A stretch of 64,000 bases of DNA from Vibrio toranzoniae (GTDB lineage: Bacteria; Pseudomonadota; Gammaproteobacteria; Enterobacterales; Vibrionaceae). The notes beneath the pieces were generated by a model. The model was not told where the DNA came from. It worked only from the letters and a program-made list of their open reading frames with translations, and did not search any database. The translations under genes and the position numbers were made by a program. The stretch is taken from the NCBI RefSeq assembly GCF_024347655.1, contig NZ_AP025514.1, positions 434,001 through 498,000 of the forward strand, read 5' to 3'. Below are positions 28,543 through 36,645 of this stretch, piece by piece. Numbering within the stretch: position 1 is the stretch's first letter; every line of letters starts with the position of its first letter.

Positions 28543-29646
28543 ATGAATCCCGTTAAAAAATACGAACAAGATATAAAAGAACATGGATTTCAAAGAGATC
28601 CAGCACAAGAGCAAGCTGTTAAATCTTTAGATGAACTTTTTCATCAATTCCAAGATTACATGAATACGCCCATTCCTCAACTGACTCGATTTCAGAAATT
28701 ACTGGGCAAAAAAACAGAATTACCACAGCCACCTAAAGGTCTCTATTTTTGGGGCGGTGTCGGGCGTGGGAAAACTTATCTAATGGATACGTTTTACGAC
28801 GCACTACCAACCACTAAAAAAATGCGAGTCCACTTCCACCGTTTTATGTATCGCGTACATGACGAGTTAAAAGCGCTCGGGAATGTCAGTGATCCATTGC
28901 CTTTAGTTGCGGATAAGTTTAAGCAAGAAGCGGATATTGTCTGTTTCGACGAATTCTTCGTTTCAGACATCACCGATGCGATGATCCTAGGCACCTTGTT
29001 CCAAGAGTTATTCGCTCGAAACGTTATCTTGGTGGCGACCTCTAATATTCCACCTGCGGATCTGTATCGCAACGGGTTACAGCGAGCGCGTTTCTTACCG
29101 GCCATTAAGCTCATTCAAGACAACTGTCATATCCTTAATGTCGATAGTGGCATTGATTATCGTCTACGTACTTTAGAGCAGGCTGAGATTTATCATTACC
29201 CGCTGGATAGCCAAGCGAATATCAATCTCGAAAAATATTACGCCCAGTTAGTTGGTGACGATAAAGAAAAGTTCACACAGATTGAGGTTAATCACCGTCA
29301 GCTGGATGTCATTAAAGTGAGTGATGGCGTTTTACACGGCACTTTCGCTCAGCTTTGTCAGTCGGCGCGTAGCCAAAATGACTATATAGAGCTATCTCGG
29401 GTTTATCACACCGTTCTGTTGGCGGATGTTGTGCAAATGGGCGCAACTTCAGATGATGCAGCAAGACGCTTTATTGCGTTAGTGGATGAGTTCTATGAGC
29501 GCAACGTGAAATTGATTATTTCAGCGGAAGTTGAGCTAGAAAAATTGTATACCCATGGCCAGCTAGAGTTTGAATTTAAACGTTGTCAGTCTCGTTTAAT
29601 CGAAATGCAGAGCCATGAATATTTGGCAAAAGAACACTTAAGTTAG
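28543..29646 (+). CDS. zapE: Cell division ATPase ZapE (AFG1 family)
   Basis: This is a cytoplasmic AAA-type ATPase that in E. coli associates with and destabilises FtsZ polymers under stress. Walker A is GGVGRGKTYLMD (about 71-82), Walker B is VCFDEFFVSDITDA, and VATSNIPPADLY provides sensor 1. The C-terminal RFIALVDEFYERNVKLIIS is typical of AFG1-like proteins. At 367 residues it matches the family (E. coli 375). It is divergent from zapG. Confidence 0.93.
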   Translation: MNPVKKYEQDIKEHGFQRDPAQEQAVKSLDELFHQFQDYMNTPIPQLTRFQKLLGKKTELPQPPKGLYFWGGVGRGKTYLMDTFYDALPTTKKMRVHFHRFMYRVHDELKALGNVSDPLPLVADKFKQEADIVCFDEFFVSDITDAMILGTLFQELFARNVILVATSNIPPADLYRNGLQRARFLPAIKLIQDNCHILNVDSGIDYRLRTLEQAEIYHYPLDSQANINLEKYYAQLVGDDKEKFTQIEVNHRQLDVIKVSDGVLHGTFAQLCQSARSQNDYIELSRVYHTVLLADVVQMGATSDDAARRFIALVDEFYERNVKLIISAEVELEKLYTHGQLEFEFKRCQSRLIEMQSHEYLAKEHLS

Positions 29647-29728
29647 CTGTGATTATCTCGAATAAGAAATAGAATTAAAAAAATCGTGATTTTGTTCAAA
29701 AAGAGGTGATTTTTTCTTCGCTCTTCTC

Positions 29729-29734
29729 TATAAT
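29729..29734 (+). promoter_or_regulatory. Consensus -10 element of the rplM-rpsI promoter
   Basis: TATAAT followed by the GC-rich discriminator CCTGCGACC, about 160 bases before rplM. No good -35 hexamer stands at the right distance. The GC discriminator is what one expects of a stringently controlled ribosomal-protein promoter. Confidence 0.6.
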
Positions 29735-29893
29735 CCTGCGACCTACCGTTACTGCGGGCCTCTAGCGATGAGTAAAATCACGTTATGCCAAGAGTTTTCC
29801 AACACTCGAAGGGGTGATGAATGGTAACTCTTAGACAGTGGGAATACGCGAGTATTCCTTAAGTGTAAATTTTTTAAATAGGTAATTATTAGC
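29735..29893 (+). promoter_or_regulatory. Long rplM leader with GNRA-capped hairpin
   Basis: A leader of about 150 bases precedes rplM. At 29841-29858 GGAATAC GCGA GTATTCC forms a perfect seven-base stem with a GNRA tetraloop. L13 is known to repress its own operon through the leader in enterobacteria; that this hairpin is the L13 target is inference. Confidence 0.5.
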
Positions 29894-30322
29894 ATGAAAA
29901 CTTTCGTTGCTAAACCAGAAACTGTAAAACGCGACTGGTATGTTGTAGACGCTGAAGGCAAAACTCTTGGCCGTCTAGCAAGTGAAATCGCTTCTCGCCT
30001 TCGTGGTAAGCATAAAGCAGAATACACTCCTCACGTAGACACAGGTGATTACATCATCGTTGTTAACGCTGAGAAAGTTGCTGTAACTGGTAACAAAGCT
30101 AAGGGTAAGGTTTACTACCGTCACTCTGAGTTCCCAGGTGGTCTTAAGTCTATCACTTTCGAAAAGCTGATCGACAAGAAGCCAGAGATGGTTATCGAAC
30201 TAGCTGTTAAAGGTATGTTACCACGTGGTCCTCTAGGCCGCGCAATGTACCGTAAGCTAAAAGTATACGCTGGTGCTGAGCACAACCATGTTGCTCAACA
30301 GCCACAAGTACTAGACATCTAA
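29894..30322 (+). CDS. rplM: 50S ribosomal protein L13
   Basis: L13 is an early-assembly protein of the large subunit. The 142-residue protein (142 in E. coli) opens with [20 protein letters not shown] and contains [17 protein letters not shown] and [21 protein letters not shown], the family signature. It is followed 13 bases later by rpsI, the universal pairing, with GGGGA before the rpsI start. The codon choice is that of a highly expressed gene (CGT, GGT, AAC, CTA-rich). Confidence 0.98.
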   Translation: MKTFVAKPETVKRDWYVVDAEGKTLGRLASEIASRLRGKHKAEYTPHVDTGDYIIVVNAEKVAVTGNKAKGKVYYRHSEFPGGLKSITFEKLIDKKPEMVIELAVKGMLPRGPLGRAMYRKLKVYAGAEHNHVAQQPQVLDI

Positions 30323-30335
30323 GGGGATTAAGACA

Positions 30336-30728
30336 ATGGCAGAGAATCAATACTACGGCACTGGTCGTCGCAAAAGCTCAGCAGCTCGTGTTTTCATCAA
30401 ACCAGGCTCTGGTGAGATCGTAATCAACAAGCGTAGCCTTGATGTTTACTTCGGTCGTCCAACTTCTCGTATGGTTGTTAAACAACCTCTTGAGCTAGTT
30501 GAACTAACTGAGAAACTTGACCTTTACATCACCGTTTCTGGTGGTGGTATTTCTGGTCAAGCTGGCGCAATCCGCCACGGTATCACTCGCGCTCTTATGG
30601 AGTACGATGAAACTCTACGTCCTGCTCTACGTGCAGCTGGCTATGTTACGCGTGACGCTCGTTGCGTTGAACGTAAGAAAGTTGGTCTACGTAAAGCACG
30701 TCGTAAACCTCAATTCTCTAAGCGTTAA
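30336..30728 (+). CDS. rpsI: 30S ribosomal protein S9
   Basis: S9 sits in the head of the small subunit, and its C-terminal tail reaches the P-site tRNA. The 130-residue protein contains [15 protein letters not shown] and [19 protein letters not shown]. It ends in the typical basic tail ([11 protein letters not shown]), whose last arginine contacts the anticodon stem-loop. It is co-transcribed with rplM and followed by a terminator. Confidence 0.98.
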   Translation: MAENQYYGTGRRKSSAARVFIKPGSGEIVINKRSLDVYFGRPTSRMVVKQPLELVELTEKLDLYITVSGGGISGQAGAIRHGITRALMEYDETLRPALRAAGYVTRDARCVERKKVGLRKARRKPQFSKR

Positions 30729-30782
30729 TTTTTCTTTACGAAAAAGTACACGCTCTCAGTTTTATTACTGGAATTGTGGTTC

Positions 30783-30815
30783 AAAGCTCGGCTATATGCC
30801 GGGCTTTTTGTTTTT
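30783..30815 (+). terminator. Terminator of rplM-rpsI
   Basis: AAAGCTCGGC TATAT GCCGGGCTTT, a ten-base stem with one T-G pair, is followed by TT G TTTTT. Confidence 0.85.
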
Positions 30816-31059
30816 ATCCCCCCCTCTAAATGCTTTCCATCCCTCGTTTTATTTCCAAATTCTTATATTTTGAAAGCTTTTGTAACCCAATGTGCGCTTT
30901 GCCTCATGATTGTTACAAAAAGGTAGCTTTATCTTGTCAAAAAGTAGGGTTTTATTTATCATTTGCCGTCAATAAATAGAACTAAATACATATTTTGTTA
31001 GCCATGCTCTTTAATCGGAATGATTTCAATCCATAAAGAGCAAATGGGAGAATGTTTGG
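30816..31059 (+). other. petABC upstream region with hairpin before the petA ribosome site
   Basis: The rpsI-petA gap is 331 bases long and no gene is visible in it. It holds the rpsI terminator, an AT-rich stretch presumably carrying the petABC promoter, and a nine-base inverted repeat (TGCTCTTTA 31005-31013 / TAAAGAGCA 31034-31042). That repeat ends four bases before the GGGAG ribosome site of petA. No unambiguous -35/-10 pair was assigned. Confidence 0.5.
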
Positions 31060-31650
31060 ATGAGCAACGCGCCTTTAAATAACGGTCGCAGGCGTTTCTT
31101 AACCGCAACAACAGCCGTTGTTGGTGGTTTAGGAGCAGCTGCTGTAGCCGTGCCTTTTATAAAATCATGGAACCCGAGTGCCAAGGCGAAAGCTGCCGGT
31201 GCACCGGTGGAAGTGGAAGTCAGTAAGTTAGAACCGGGACAAATGGTTCGTGTCGAGTGGCAAGGTAAGCCTGTATGGGTTGTACGCCGAGCTGAATCGG
31301 TACTTGAGAACCTAAAATCGATCGGTGGTCAACTTCGTGACCCTCAATCTGAAACTGAACAACAACCAGAATACGCACAGAACGAGTTCCGTTCGATTAA
31401 GCCGGAATTCTTCGTTGCTGTTGGTTTCTGTACACACTTAGGTTGTTCTCCTACTTATTTGCCTGATTCTTTCGCAGAGCAAGTTCAGGGTGTTAAGTCT
31501 GGTTTCTTTTGTCCTTGTCATGGTTCAAAGTTTGATATGGCAGGTCGAGTATTCCAAGGTGTACCGGCACCGTTGAACCTTGTGGTGCCAAAGCATATGT
31601 ATTTGAGTGACACTAAGATCATGATCGGTGTGGACGAGGGAGACGCATAA
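31060..31650 (+). CDS. petA: Ubiquinol-cytochrome c reductase, Rieske iron-sulfur subunit
   Basis: This is the Rieske [2Fe-2S] protein of the cytochrome bc1 complex. The N-terminus has a twin-arginine signal (NNGRRRFLTA, residues 8-17) that also forms the membrane anchor. The cluster ligands lie in CTHLGC (Cys124, His126, with disulphide Cys129) and CPCHGS (Cys151, disulphide Cys153, His154). The 196-residue protein ends in the usual beta domain (GVPAPLNLVVPKH). Its last base is the first base of petB (TAATG overlap), showing translational coupling. Confidence 0.96.
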   Translation: MSNAPLNNGRRRFLTATTAVVGGLGAAAVAVPFIKSWNPSAKAKAAGAPVEVEVSKLEPGQMVRVEWQGKPVWVVRRAESVLENLKSIGGQLRDPQSETEQQPEYAQNEFRSIKPEFFVAVGFCTHLGCSPTYLPDSFAEQVQGVKSGFFCPCHGSKFDMAGRVFQGVPAPLNLVVPKHMYLSDTKIMIGVDEGDA

Positions 31651-32915
31651 TGCAAGGACTTCTTGATTGGGTAGAGAAACGTCTACCCGCGATGAATGCT
31701 TATAAAAAGCACTTATCTGAATACCCAATGCCTAAGAACTTTAACTTTTGGTACCTTTTTGGTTCTTTAGCAATGTTGGTACTGGTTAACCAAATCCTTA
31801 CCGGTATTTGGCTAACAATGAACTACGTACCATCTGGCGATGGCGCATTTGCATCTGTTGAATACATCATGCGTGATGTGGAATACGGTTGGTTACTGCG
31901 TTATATGCACTCGACGGGCGCTTCGGCATTCTTCGTCGTTATCTACCTGCATATGTTCCGTGGTCTAATCTACGGTTCTTACCAAAAACCTCGTGAGTTA
32001 CTTTGGATCTTCGGTATGTTGATCTTCTTAGTACTTATGGCTGAAGCTTTCATGGGTTACTTACTACCATGGGGTCAAATGTCTTACTGGGGTGCTCAGG
32101 TAATCATATCTCTATTTGGTGCAATCCCTGTTATTGGTGATGACCTAACGCTGTGGATCCGTGGTGACTACATCATCTCTGGTGCAACGCTGAACCGTTT
32201 CTTCGCACTGCACGTTATCGCTCTACCAATCGTACTATTGCTGCTTATCGTACTTCACGTATTAGCGCTGCACGAAGTGGGTTCGAATAACCCTGACGGT
32301 ATCGAAACTAAGCTTCCTAAAGGTACAATGGGCGACGACTATAAAACTCAGTTCCCATTCCACAAGGATTATACGAAGAAATATGACATCATCGATTCTA
32401 TTCCTTTCCACCCATACGGGACGGTAAAAGATATGGTTGGTGTTGCTGGTTTCCTATTCTTGTTCTGTTATGTATTGTTCTTTAACCCAGAGATGGGTGG
32501 ATACTTCCTTGAGCCGCCTAACTTTGAAGCTGCAAACCCACTGAAAACACCAGAGCATATTGCTCCAGTTTGGTACTTCACACCGTTCTATGCTGTACTT
32601 CGTGCTGTTCCTGATAAGCTGATAGGTGTCTTAGCAATGGGCGCATCTATTGTGGTGCTATTCCTACTGCCATGGTTTGACCGTTGTAAAGTGCGTTCTT
32701 ACCGTTACCGTAGCAAACTGCATTTAATTAATATCATCCAATTCACAATAAGCTTTATTGCCCTTGGTATACTTGGTGCGCTTCCAGCAACGCCAACGTA
32801 TACGCTGCTGGCTCAAATATTTAGCTTAGGTTACTTCATGTTCTTCGTTCTACTGTGGTTCTACAGTAAAAATGAAGTGACGAAACCATTACCAGAAAGG
32901 GTGACATTCAAATGA
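31650..32915 (+). CDS. petB: Cytochrome b of the bc1 complex
   Basis: This is the membrane subunit carrying hemes bL and bH and the quinone sites. The 421-residue protein has eight or nine hydrophobic helices. Heme-ligand histidines lie in the second helix (RYMHSTGASAFFVVIYLHMFRG) and the fourth (FFALHVIALPIVLLLLIVLHVLALH). The Qo-site PEWY-type motif appears as APVWYFTPFYAVLRA, i.e. PVWY, a known gammaproteobacterial variant. It overlaps petA by one base and petC by four (ATGA). Confidence 0.95.
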   Translation: MQGLLDWVEKRLPAMNAYKKHLSEYPMPKNFNFWYLFGSLAMLVLVNQILTGIWLTMNYVPSGDGAFASVEYIMRDVEYGWLLRYMHSTGASAFFVVIYLHMFRGLIYGSYQKPRELLWIFGMLIFLVLMAEAFMGYLLPWGQMSYWGAQVIISLFGAIPVIGDDLTLWIRGDYIISGATLNRFFALHVIALPIVLLLLIVLHVLALHEVGSNNPDGIETKLPKGTMGDDYKTQFPFHKDYTKKYDIIDSIPFHPYGTVKDMVGVAGFLFLFCYVLFFNPEMGGYFLEPPNFEAANPLKTPEHIAPVWYFTPFYAVLRAVPDKLIGVLAMGASIVVLFLLPWFDRCKVRSYRYRSKLHLINIIQFTISFIALGILGALPATPTYTLLAQIFSLGYFMFFVLLWFYSKNEVTKPLPERVTFK

Positions 32916-33649
32916 AAAAGTGGATTGTAATTTTATTTGCTATGTTGCCGTCACTGGCGATGGCAGCGGGTGCAAACGTACCATTAGACAAAGCGAACAA
33001 TGATTTAACTGACAAAGCTTCATTGCAAAACGGCGCTAAGCTGTTTATGAATTACTGTTTCGCTTGTCACTCAACGCAGTACCAACGCTATGAGCGTGTT
33101 GCGAATGATTTAGAGATCCCTGTCGATCTAATGAAGGAAAACTTGATTTTCGATCCGGAAGCGAAAGTCGGTAGCTTAATGATTAACGCTATGCCATCAG
33201 AACAAGCGGCAAGTTGGTTTGGTGCTCCGCCACCTGACCTAACCTTAGTGGCTCGTGTGCGTGGTGCTGACTGGCTATACACGTACCTTCGTACTTTCTA
33301 TGAAGATCCGTCTCGTCCATTTGGTGTGAACAACATTGTTTTCCCAAGTGTTGGTATGCCGCATGTTCTTGAAGAGCTGCAAGGTATTCCAACGCCAATC
33401 TACGATACTCATATGGTCGATGGCGAAGAGGTAACAGTAGTTGTTGGTACTGAAACTGACGGCTCTGGCGAACTCAGTACTGGTGAATACGACGAAGCGG
33501 TTCGTGACCTTGTGAACTTCTTGGTTTACTCGGGTGACCCAGTTCAACTTGAGCGTCACGCTATGGGTTGGTGGGTAATGGCCTTCTTAGTCATCTTCAC
33601 TATCATCGTGATTCTGCTGAAGAAAGAGTATTGGCGTGATGTGCACTAA
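32912..33649 (+). CDS. petC: Cytochrome c1 of the bc1 complex
   Basis: Cytochrome c1 carries electrons from the Rieske protein to soluble cytochrome c. It has a Sec signal peptide (about 1-18, ending AMA), a heme-c motif CFACH (Cys49, Cys52, His53), and a C-terminal membrane anchor (VMAFLVIFTIIVILL, about 221-238). The axial methionine probably lies in the segment around SVGMPHVL. The 245-residue length is normal. The last codons contain part of the sspA promoter region. Confidence 0.95.
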   Translation: MKKWIVILFAMLPSLAMAAGANVPLDKANNDLTDKASLQNGAKLFMNYCFACHSTQYQRYERVANDLEIPVDLMKENLIFDPEAKVGSLMINAMPSEQAASWFGAPPPDLTLVARVRGADWLYTYLRTFYEDPSRPFGVNNIVFPSVGMPHVLEELQGIPTPIYDTHMVDGEEVTVVVGTETDGSGELSTGEYDEAVRDLVNFLVYSGDPVQLERHAMGWWVMAFLVIFTIIVILLKKEYWRDVH

Positions 33650-33652
33650 TTG

Positions 33653-33661
33653 TGCTATAAT
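33653..33661 (+). promoter_or_regulatory. Extended -10 promoter upstream of sspA
   Basis: TGCTATAAT is a perfect extended -10 element; TTGGCG at 33631-33636 is a possible -35 with a 19-base spacer. The predicted start near 33668 lies upstream of a terminator-type hairpin (33693-33725). Confidence 0.55.
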
Positions 33662-33692
33662 GCCTCGCTAATTTCCAAATTATGTTAATGTT

Positions 33693-33726
33693 CAATGGAG
33701 GCTTTAGGCCTCCATTGTTTTTATTT
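33693..33726 (+). terminator. Terminator between petC and sspA
   Basis: A ten-base perfect stem (CAATGGAGGC / GCCTCCATTG) with a five-base loop precedes TTTTTATTT. It ends petABC and may also attenuate a transcript begun at the promoter at 33653-33661. Confidence 0.88.
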
Positions 33727-33746
33727 AAAGTGTACTGGAGGGCTCC

Positions 33747-34382
33747 ATGGCTGTAGCTGCCAATAAACGTTCTGTGATGACTCTTTTCTCAAGTGCCTCT
33801 GATATGTATAGCCATCAGGTGCGCATTGTTCTTGCTGAAAAAGGCGTAAGTGTTGAAGTTGAGTTGGTTGATGAGAAAAATCTCCCAGCAGAGCTTGTTG
33901 AATTGAACCCGTACAAATCAGTACCTACTCTTATTGATCGTGAGCTTGCTCTATATGACTCAAAGATCATTATGGAATATCTTGATGAGCGTTTTCCTCA
34001 TCCGCCATTGATGCCTGTATACCCGGTTGCTCGTGGTAATAGCCGTCTAATGATGTACCGAATTGAGCGTAACTGGTATTCAGTTGCAGAGAAGGTAGTT
34101 AAAGGCAATGCTGAAGAATCTGAAGCAGCTCGCGTTAAACTGCGCAACGACCTACTGACTCTTGCTCCTATCTTTGCTGAATATGAGTATTTCATGAGCG
34201 AAGAGTTTAGCTTAATTGATTGTTACCTAGCTCCGCTACTATGGCGTTTACCCGAGCTTGGTATCGAACTGATTGGCCCTGGTTCTAAAGAGCTTAAAGT
34301 GTACATGAACCGCGTCTTTGAACGTGACTCATTCCTAGCTTCTTTAACTGAAGCTGAGCGTGAGATGCGACTGGTTCGCTAG
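33747..34382 (+). CDS. sspA: Stringent starvation protein A
   Basis: SspA is an RNA-polymerase-associated protein with a glutathione-S-transferase fold but no GST activity; it acts in stationary-phase and acid survival. The 211-residue protein begins AANKRSVMTLFSSASDMYSH and has the thioredoxin-like half with NPYKSVPTLIDRELALYDS and PHPPLMP, typical of SspA. A clear GGAGG lies before the ATG. It is followed four bases later by sspB. In E. coli sspAB follows rplM-rpsI directly; here petABC lies between. Confidence 0.95.
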   Translation: MAVAANKRSVMTLFSSASDMYSHQVRIVLAEKGVSVEVELVDEKNLPAELVELNPYKSVPTLIDRELALYDSKIIMEYLDERFPHPPLMPVYPVARGNSRLMMYRIERNWYSVAEKVVKGNAEESEAARVKLRNDLLTLAPIFAEYEYFMSEEFSLIDCYLAPLLWRLPELGIELIGPGSKELKVYMNRVFERDSFLASLTEAEREMRLVR

Positions 34383-34386
34383 CGTT

Positions 34387-34881
34387 ATGGATATTTCAAA
34401 TATGACACCACGCCGACCATATATGCTTCGTGCATTTTACGACTGGCTGGTTGATAACGAACTGACTCCACACCTTGTTGTTGAAGCAACCTTGCCGGGT
34501 GTACGAGTTCCAGAAGAGTTTGTTCAAGATGGTCAGATCATTCTGAACATTGCGCCTCGTGCGATTGGACAACTCGAACTGGGTAACGAAGCTGTGACAT
34601 TTAGCGCTCGCTTTAGCGGTCGTCCACACTCTGTGATTGTGCCACTTTACGCAGTACAAGCAATTTATGCTCGTGAGAATGGTGCTGGTACCATGTTTGA
34701 ACCTGAAGAGGCCTACATGGAAACGTTTGAAGAAGGGATTGAAGAAGCTCCTTTTGAAGAGGCAGAAAAAGGACCATCTTTGAGCGTAGCAACGGCAGAC
34801 GTCGATGCTGAAGAGCCTGACTCAGATTCTGAGCCACCTCGCCCAGCGAAAGGCCGTCCAAGCCTTCGTGTTATCAAATAG
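34387..34881 (+). CDS. sspB: ClpXP adaptor SspB
   Basis: SspB delivers ssrA-tagged proteins to ClpXP. The start ATG 34387 gives MDISNMTPRRPYML, aligned with the E. coli start; the frame is open 27 bases further upstream inside sspA. The substrate-binding domain (about 5-110) includes TPHLVVEATLPGV, IVLNIAPRA-like and IYARENGAGTMFEPE segments. An acidic flexible linker leads to the conserved C-terminal ClpX-binding tail RPSLRVIK. 164 residues. Regulated with sspA. Confidence 0.95.
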   Translation: MDISNMTPRRPYMLRAFYDWLVDNELTPHLVVEATLPGVRVPEEFVQDGQIILNIAPRAIGQLELGNEAVTFSARFSGRPHSVIVPLYAVQAIYARENGAGTMFEPEEAYMETFEEGIEEAPFEEAEKGPSLSVATADVDAEEPDSDSEPPRPAKGRPSLRVIK

Positions 34882-34906
34882 CGTTAGTTAAAATAGCGAC
34901 CAAATA

Positions 34907-34940
34907 AAAAAGCAGCGACTCGTCGCTGCTTTTCTTTTTT
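34907..34940. terminator. Bidirectional terminator between sspB and dolP
   Basis: AAAAGCAGCGAC / GTCGCTGCTTTT, a 12-base stem with two loop bases, is followed by a long T-run. It serves sspB and probably also the converging dolP. Confidence 0.88.
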
Positions 34941-35031
34941 TGTTTTCTGATTCGGTCGCCAATAAATTTGACTGTTTTAGCTTAGCGACGTTCTAACACT
35001 AATGTCTTCCAATATTGATCATATGAGCTAG

Positions 35032-35637
35032 TTAATTAACAGAAGCTTCTTCGTCACCATATTCAAAGGCGCGTATTACCTGTTTTACCCCTGAGATATT
35101 GCGTGCGACTTCTGTCGCGATATCTGCATGCTCTCGAGAAACCAATCCAAGCAGAAATACTTCTGAATCTTCAGTAATTACCTTCACTTTTATACCGTTT
35201 AGCTCTGATTTAGCTAACAACGCTGATTTCACCTTAGTGGTAATCCAACTGTCGTTACTGATGGCACTGATAGACAATGGCTGCTTAACGCGAACCTGAT
35301 TGTGGATGCTCTCTACACCAGCCACATCTTTGGCTTGGTTTTCAAAAGCACGACGCTCAGCGTCTGTGGTCGCTTGTCCCATCAATACCACTGAACCTCG
35401 GTAAGAGCTCGCGGTGATGCGAACATTGCCACGGTAGGGTTGTTTATTGGTAATAGCTGCTACTTCAAATTCGATATTGTTGTCGTTCCAAATCTCTTTG
35501 GTTGTTCGAGTATCAGTGACTAAGTTCGCAGTGGTTGCTGCACCAGCAATGAAAAGGCCAGCACAACCAGATAGGGATAGTGTAAGTAGCGAAACACTAA
35601 TCAGCTTAAATAGCTTCATAGAGGTTAATGATTTCAT
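35032..35637 (-). CDS. dolP: Division/outer-membrane lipoprotein DolP (dual BON domains)
   Basis: DolP (YraP) is an outer-membrane lipoprotein that supports envelope integrity and amidase regulation at the septum. The lipobox LSGC places the lipidated cysteine at residue 25. Two BON domains follow: about 55-120 (VRITASSYRGSVVLMGQATTDAERRAFENQ) and about 130-195 (DSWITTKVKSALL). GGAG lies eight bases before the ATG at 35637. It is the last gene of lpoA-yraN-diaA-dolP, the order found in E. coli. 201 residues. Confidence 0.93.
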   Translation of the reverse strand: MKSLTSMKLFKLISVSLLTLSLSGCAGLFIAGAATTANLVTDTRTTKEIWNDNNIEFEVAAITNKQPYRGNVRITASSYRGSVVLMGQATTDAERRAFENQAKDVAGVESIHNQVRVKQPLSISAISNDSWITTKVKSALLAKSELNGIKVKVITEDSEVFLLGLVSREHADIATEVARNISGVKQVIRAFEYGDEEASVN

Positions 35638-35653
35638 TGTGATGCTCCGTATA

Positions 35654-36244
35654 TCACTCTTCGTGAGCTGGGAAGAGTACTTGATCGATTAGGTCACATA
35701 GGCAGTGTAGTGTCACCATGTGTACTTCATGAATGCGCGCGGTACGGTGTGAAGGGATACGAATCTCGACATCGTGTTCACCAAGCAGGCCAGCCATCTC
35801 GCCACCATCTTTACCCGTAAAGGCGATGATTGTCATGTCTCGAGTAACCGCCGCTTCCATTGCCTTAATGATGTTCTTGCTGTTACCGCTGGTCGAGATT
35901 GCCAGTAAAATATCACCGGTTTGACCAAACGCGCGTACCTGCTTAGAGAAGATCTCTTCATAGTGGTAGTCGTTGGCCACTGCCGTTAACGTAGTGTTGT
36001 CTGCCATTAGTGCCATAGCTGGAAGGCTAGGGCGCTCGGTTTCAAAGCGATTGAGCAGGCACGATACAAATTGCTGAGCATTCGACGCCGAACCACCATT
36101 ACCACAACAAAGAATTTTGTTCCCGTTCAGCAAGGTCGCAACCATGGCTTGAGCGGCATGCGTGATTGCGTCTGGCAGAGCTTCTGCTGCCGCAATTTGG
36201 ATTTGAATACTTTCTGTAAAACTTTCTTTAATGCTGTCTAGCAT
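35654..36244 (-). CDS. diaA: DnaA initiator-associating protein DiaA (SIS domain)
   Basis: DiaA binds DnaA and promotes its ordered assembly on oriC. It is a 196-residue SIS-domain protein of the phosphoheptose-isomerase fold, with [23 protein letters not shown] and [11 protein letters not shown] as the sugar-phosphate loop remnants. GmhA is the close paralogue, but position between yraN and dolP and the sequence [23 protein letters not shown] support DiaA. Very close to yraN (two bases). Confidence 0.92.
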   Translation of the reverse strand: MLDSIKESFTESIQIQIAAAEALPDAITHAAQAMVATLLNGNKILCCGNGGSASNAQQFVSCLLNRFETERPSLPAMALMADNTTLTAVANDYHYEEIFSKQVRAFGQTGDILLAISTSGNSKNIIKAMEAAVTRDMTIIAFTGKDGGEMAGLLGEHDVEIRIPSHRTARIHEVHMVTLHCLCDLIDQVLFPAHEE

Positions 36245-36246
36245 GT

Positions 36247-36645
36247 TTATCCTTGGGTAATCGCGTTTTGAATCCAGTTGATATTGTCATTCGGCCCTTC
36301 AATGGCAACGATATCAAACCTGAAATCTGTAGAGTGCACCGACAGGCCTTGCTTCATCAGCCAGATATTAGCTGTTTTGAGCAGCTTCTGTGACTTTTTG
36401 GCTGTTACCATTTCAGCGGCATGTCCGTAGCGGGTCTGCTTGCGGTATTTTACCTCAGCAAACACAACCGTGTTGTTATGGCGCATTATAAGATCAATCT
36501 CACCACATTTTGCTATGAAGTTTTCTTGAACTAACGATAAACCGTGGTTTATCAGATAAGATTTTGCCATAGCCTCGTATTTATCACCCACTTGTTTGTG
36601 GGTGATTGTTGGTTTAGTTAAACATTTTCGGCTAAAAAGCCCCAT
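36247..36645 (-). CDS. yraN: UPF0102 family protein YraN (endonuclease-like fold)
   Basis: This conserved protein of unknown function has a restriction-endonuclease-like fold. The core shows [16 protein letters not shown], then CGEIDLIM and VFAEVKYRK, the E-x-D / E-x-K catalytic-type pattern of the fold. The start is set at ATG 36645 (MGLFSRK), which overlaps the end of lpoA by 14 bases; an ATG at 36675 would add ten residues. About 132 residues. The family name is secure; nuclease activity is only suggested by fold. Confidence 0.88.
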   Translation of the reverse strand: MGLFSRKCLTKPTITHKQVGDKYEAMAKSYLINHGLSLVQENFIAKCGEIDLIMRHNNTVVFAEVKYRKQTRYGHAAEMVTAKKSQKLLKTANIWLMKQGLSVHSTDFRFDIVAIEGPNDNINWIQNAITQG

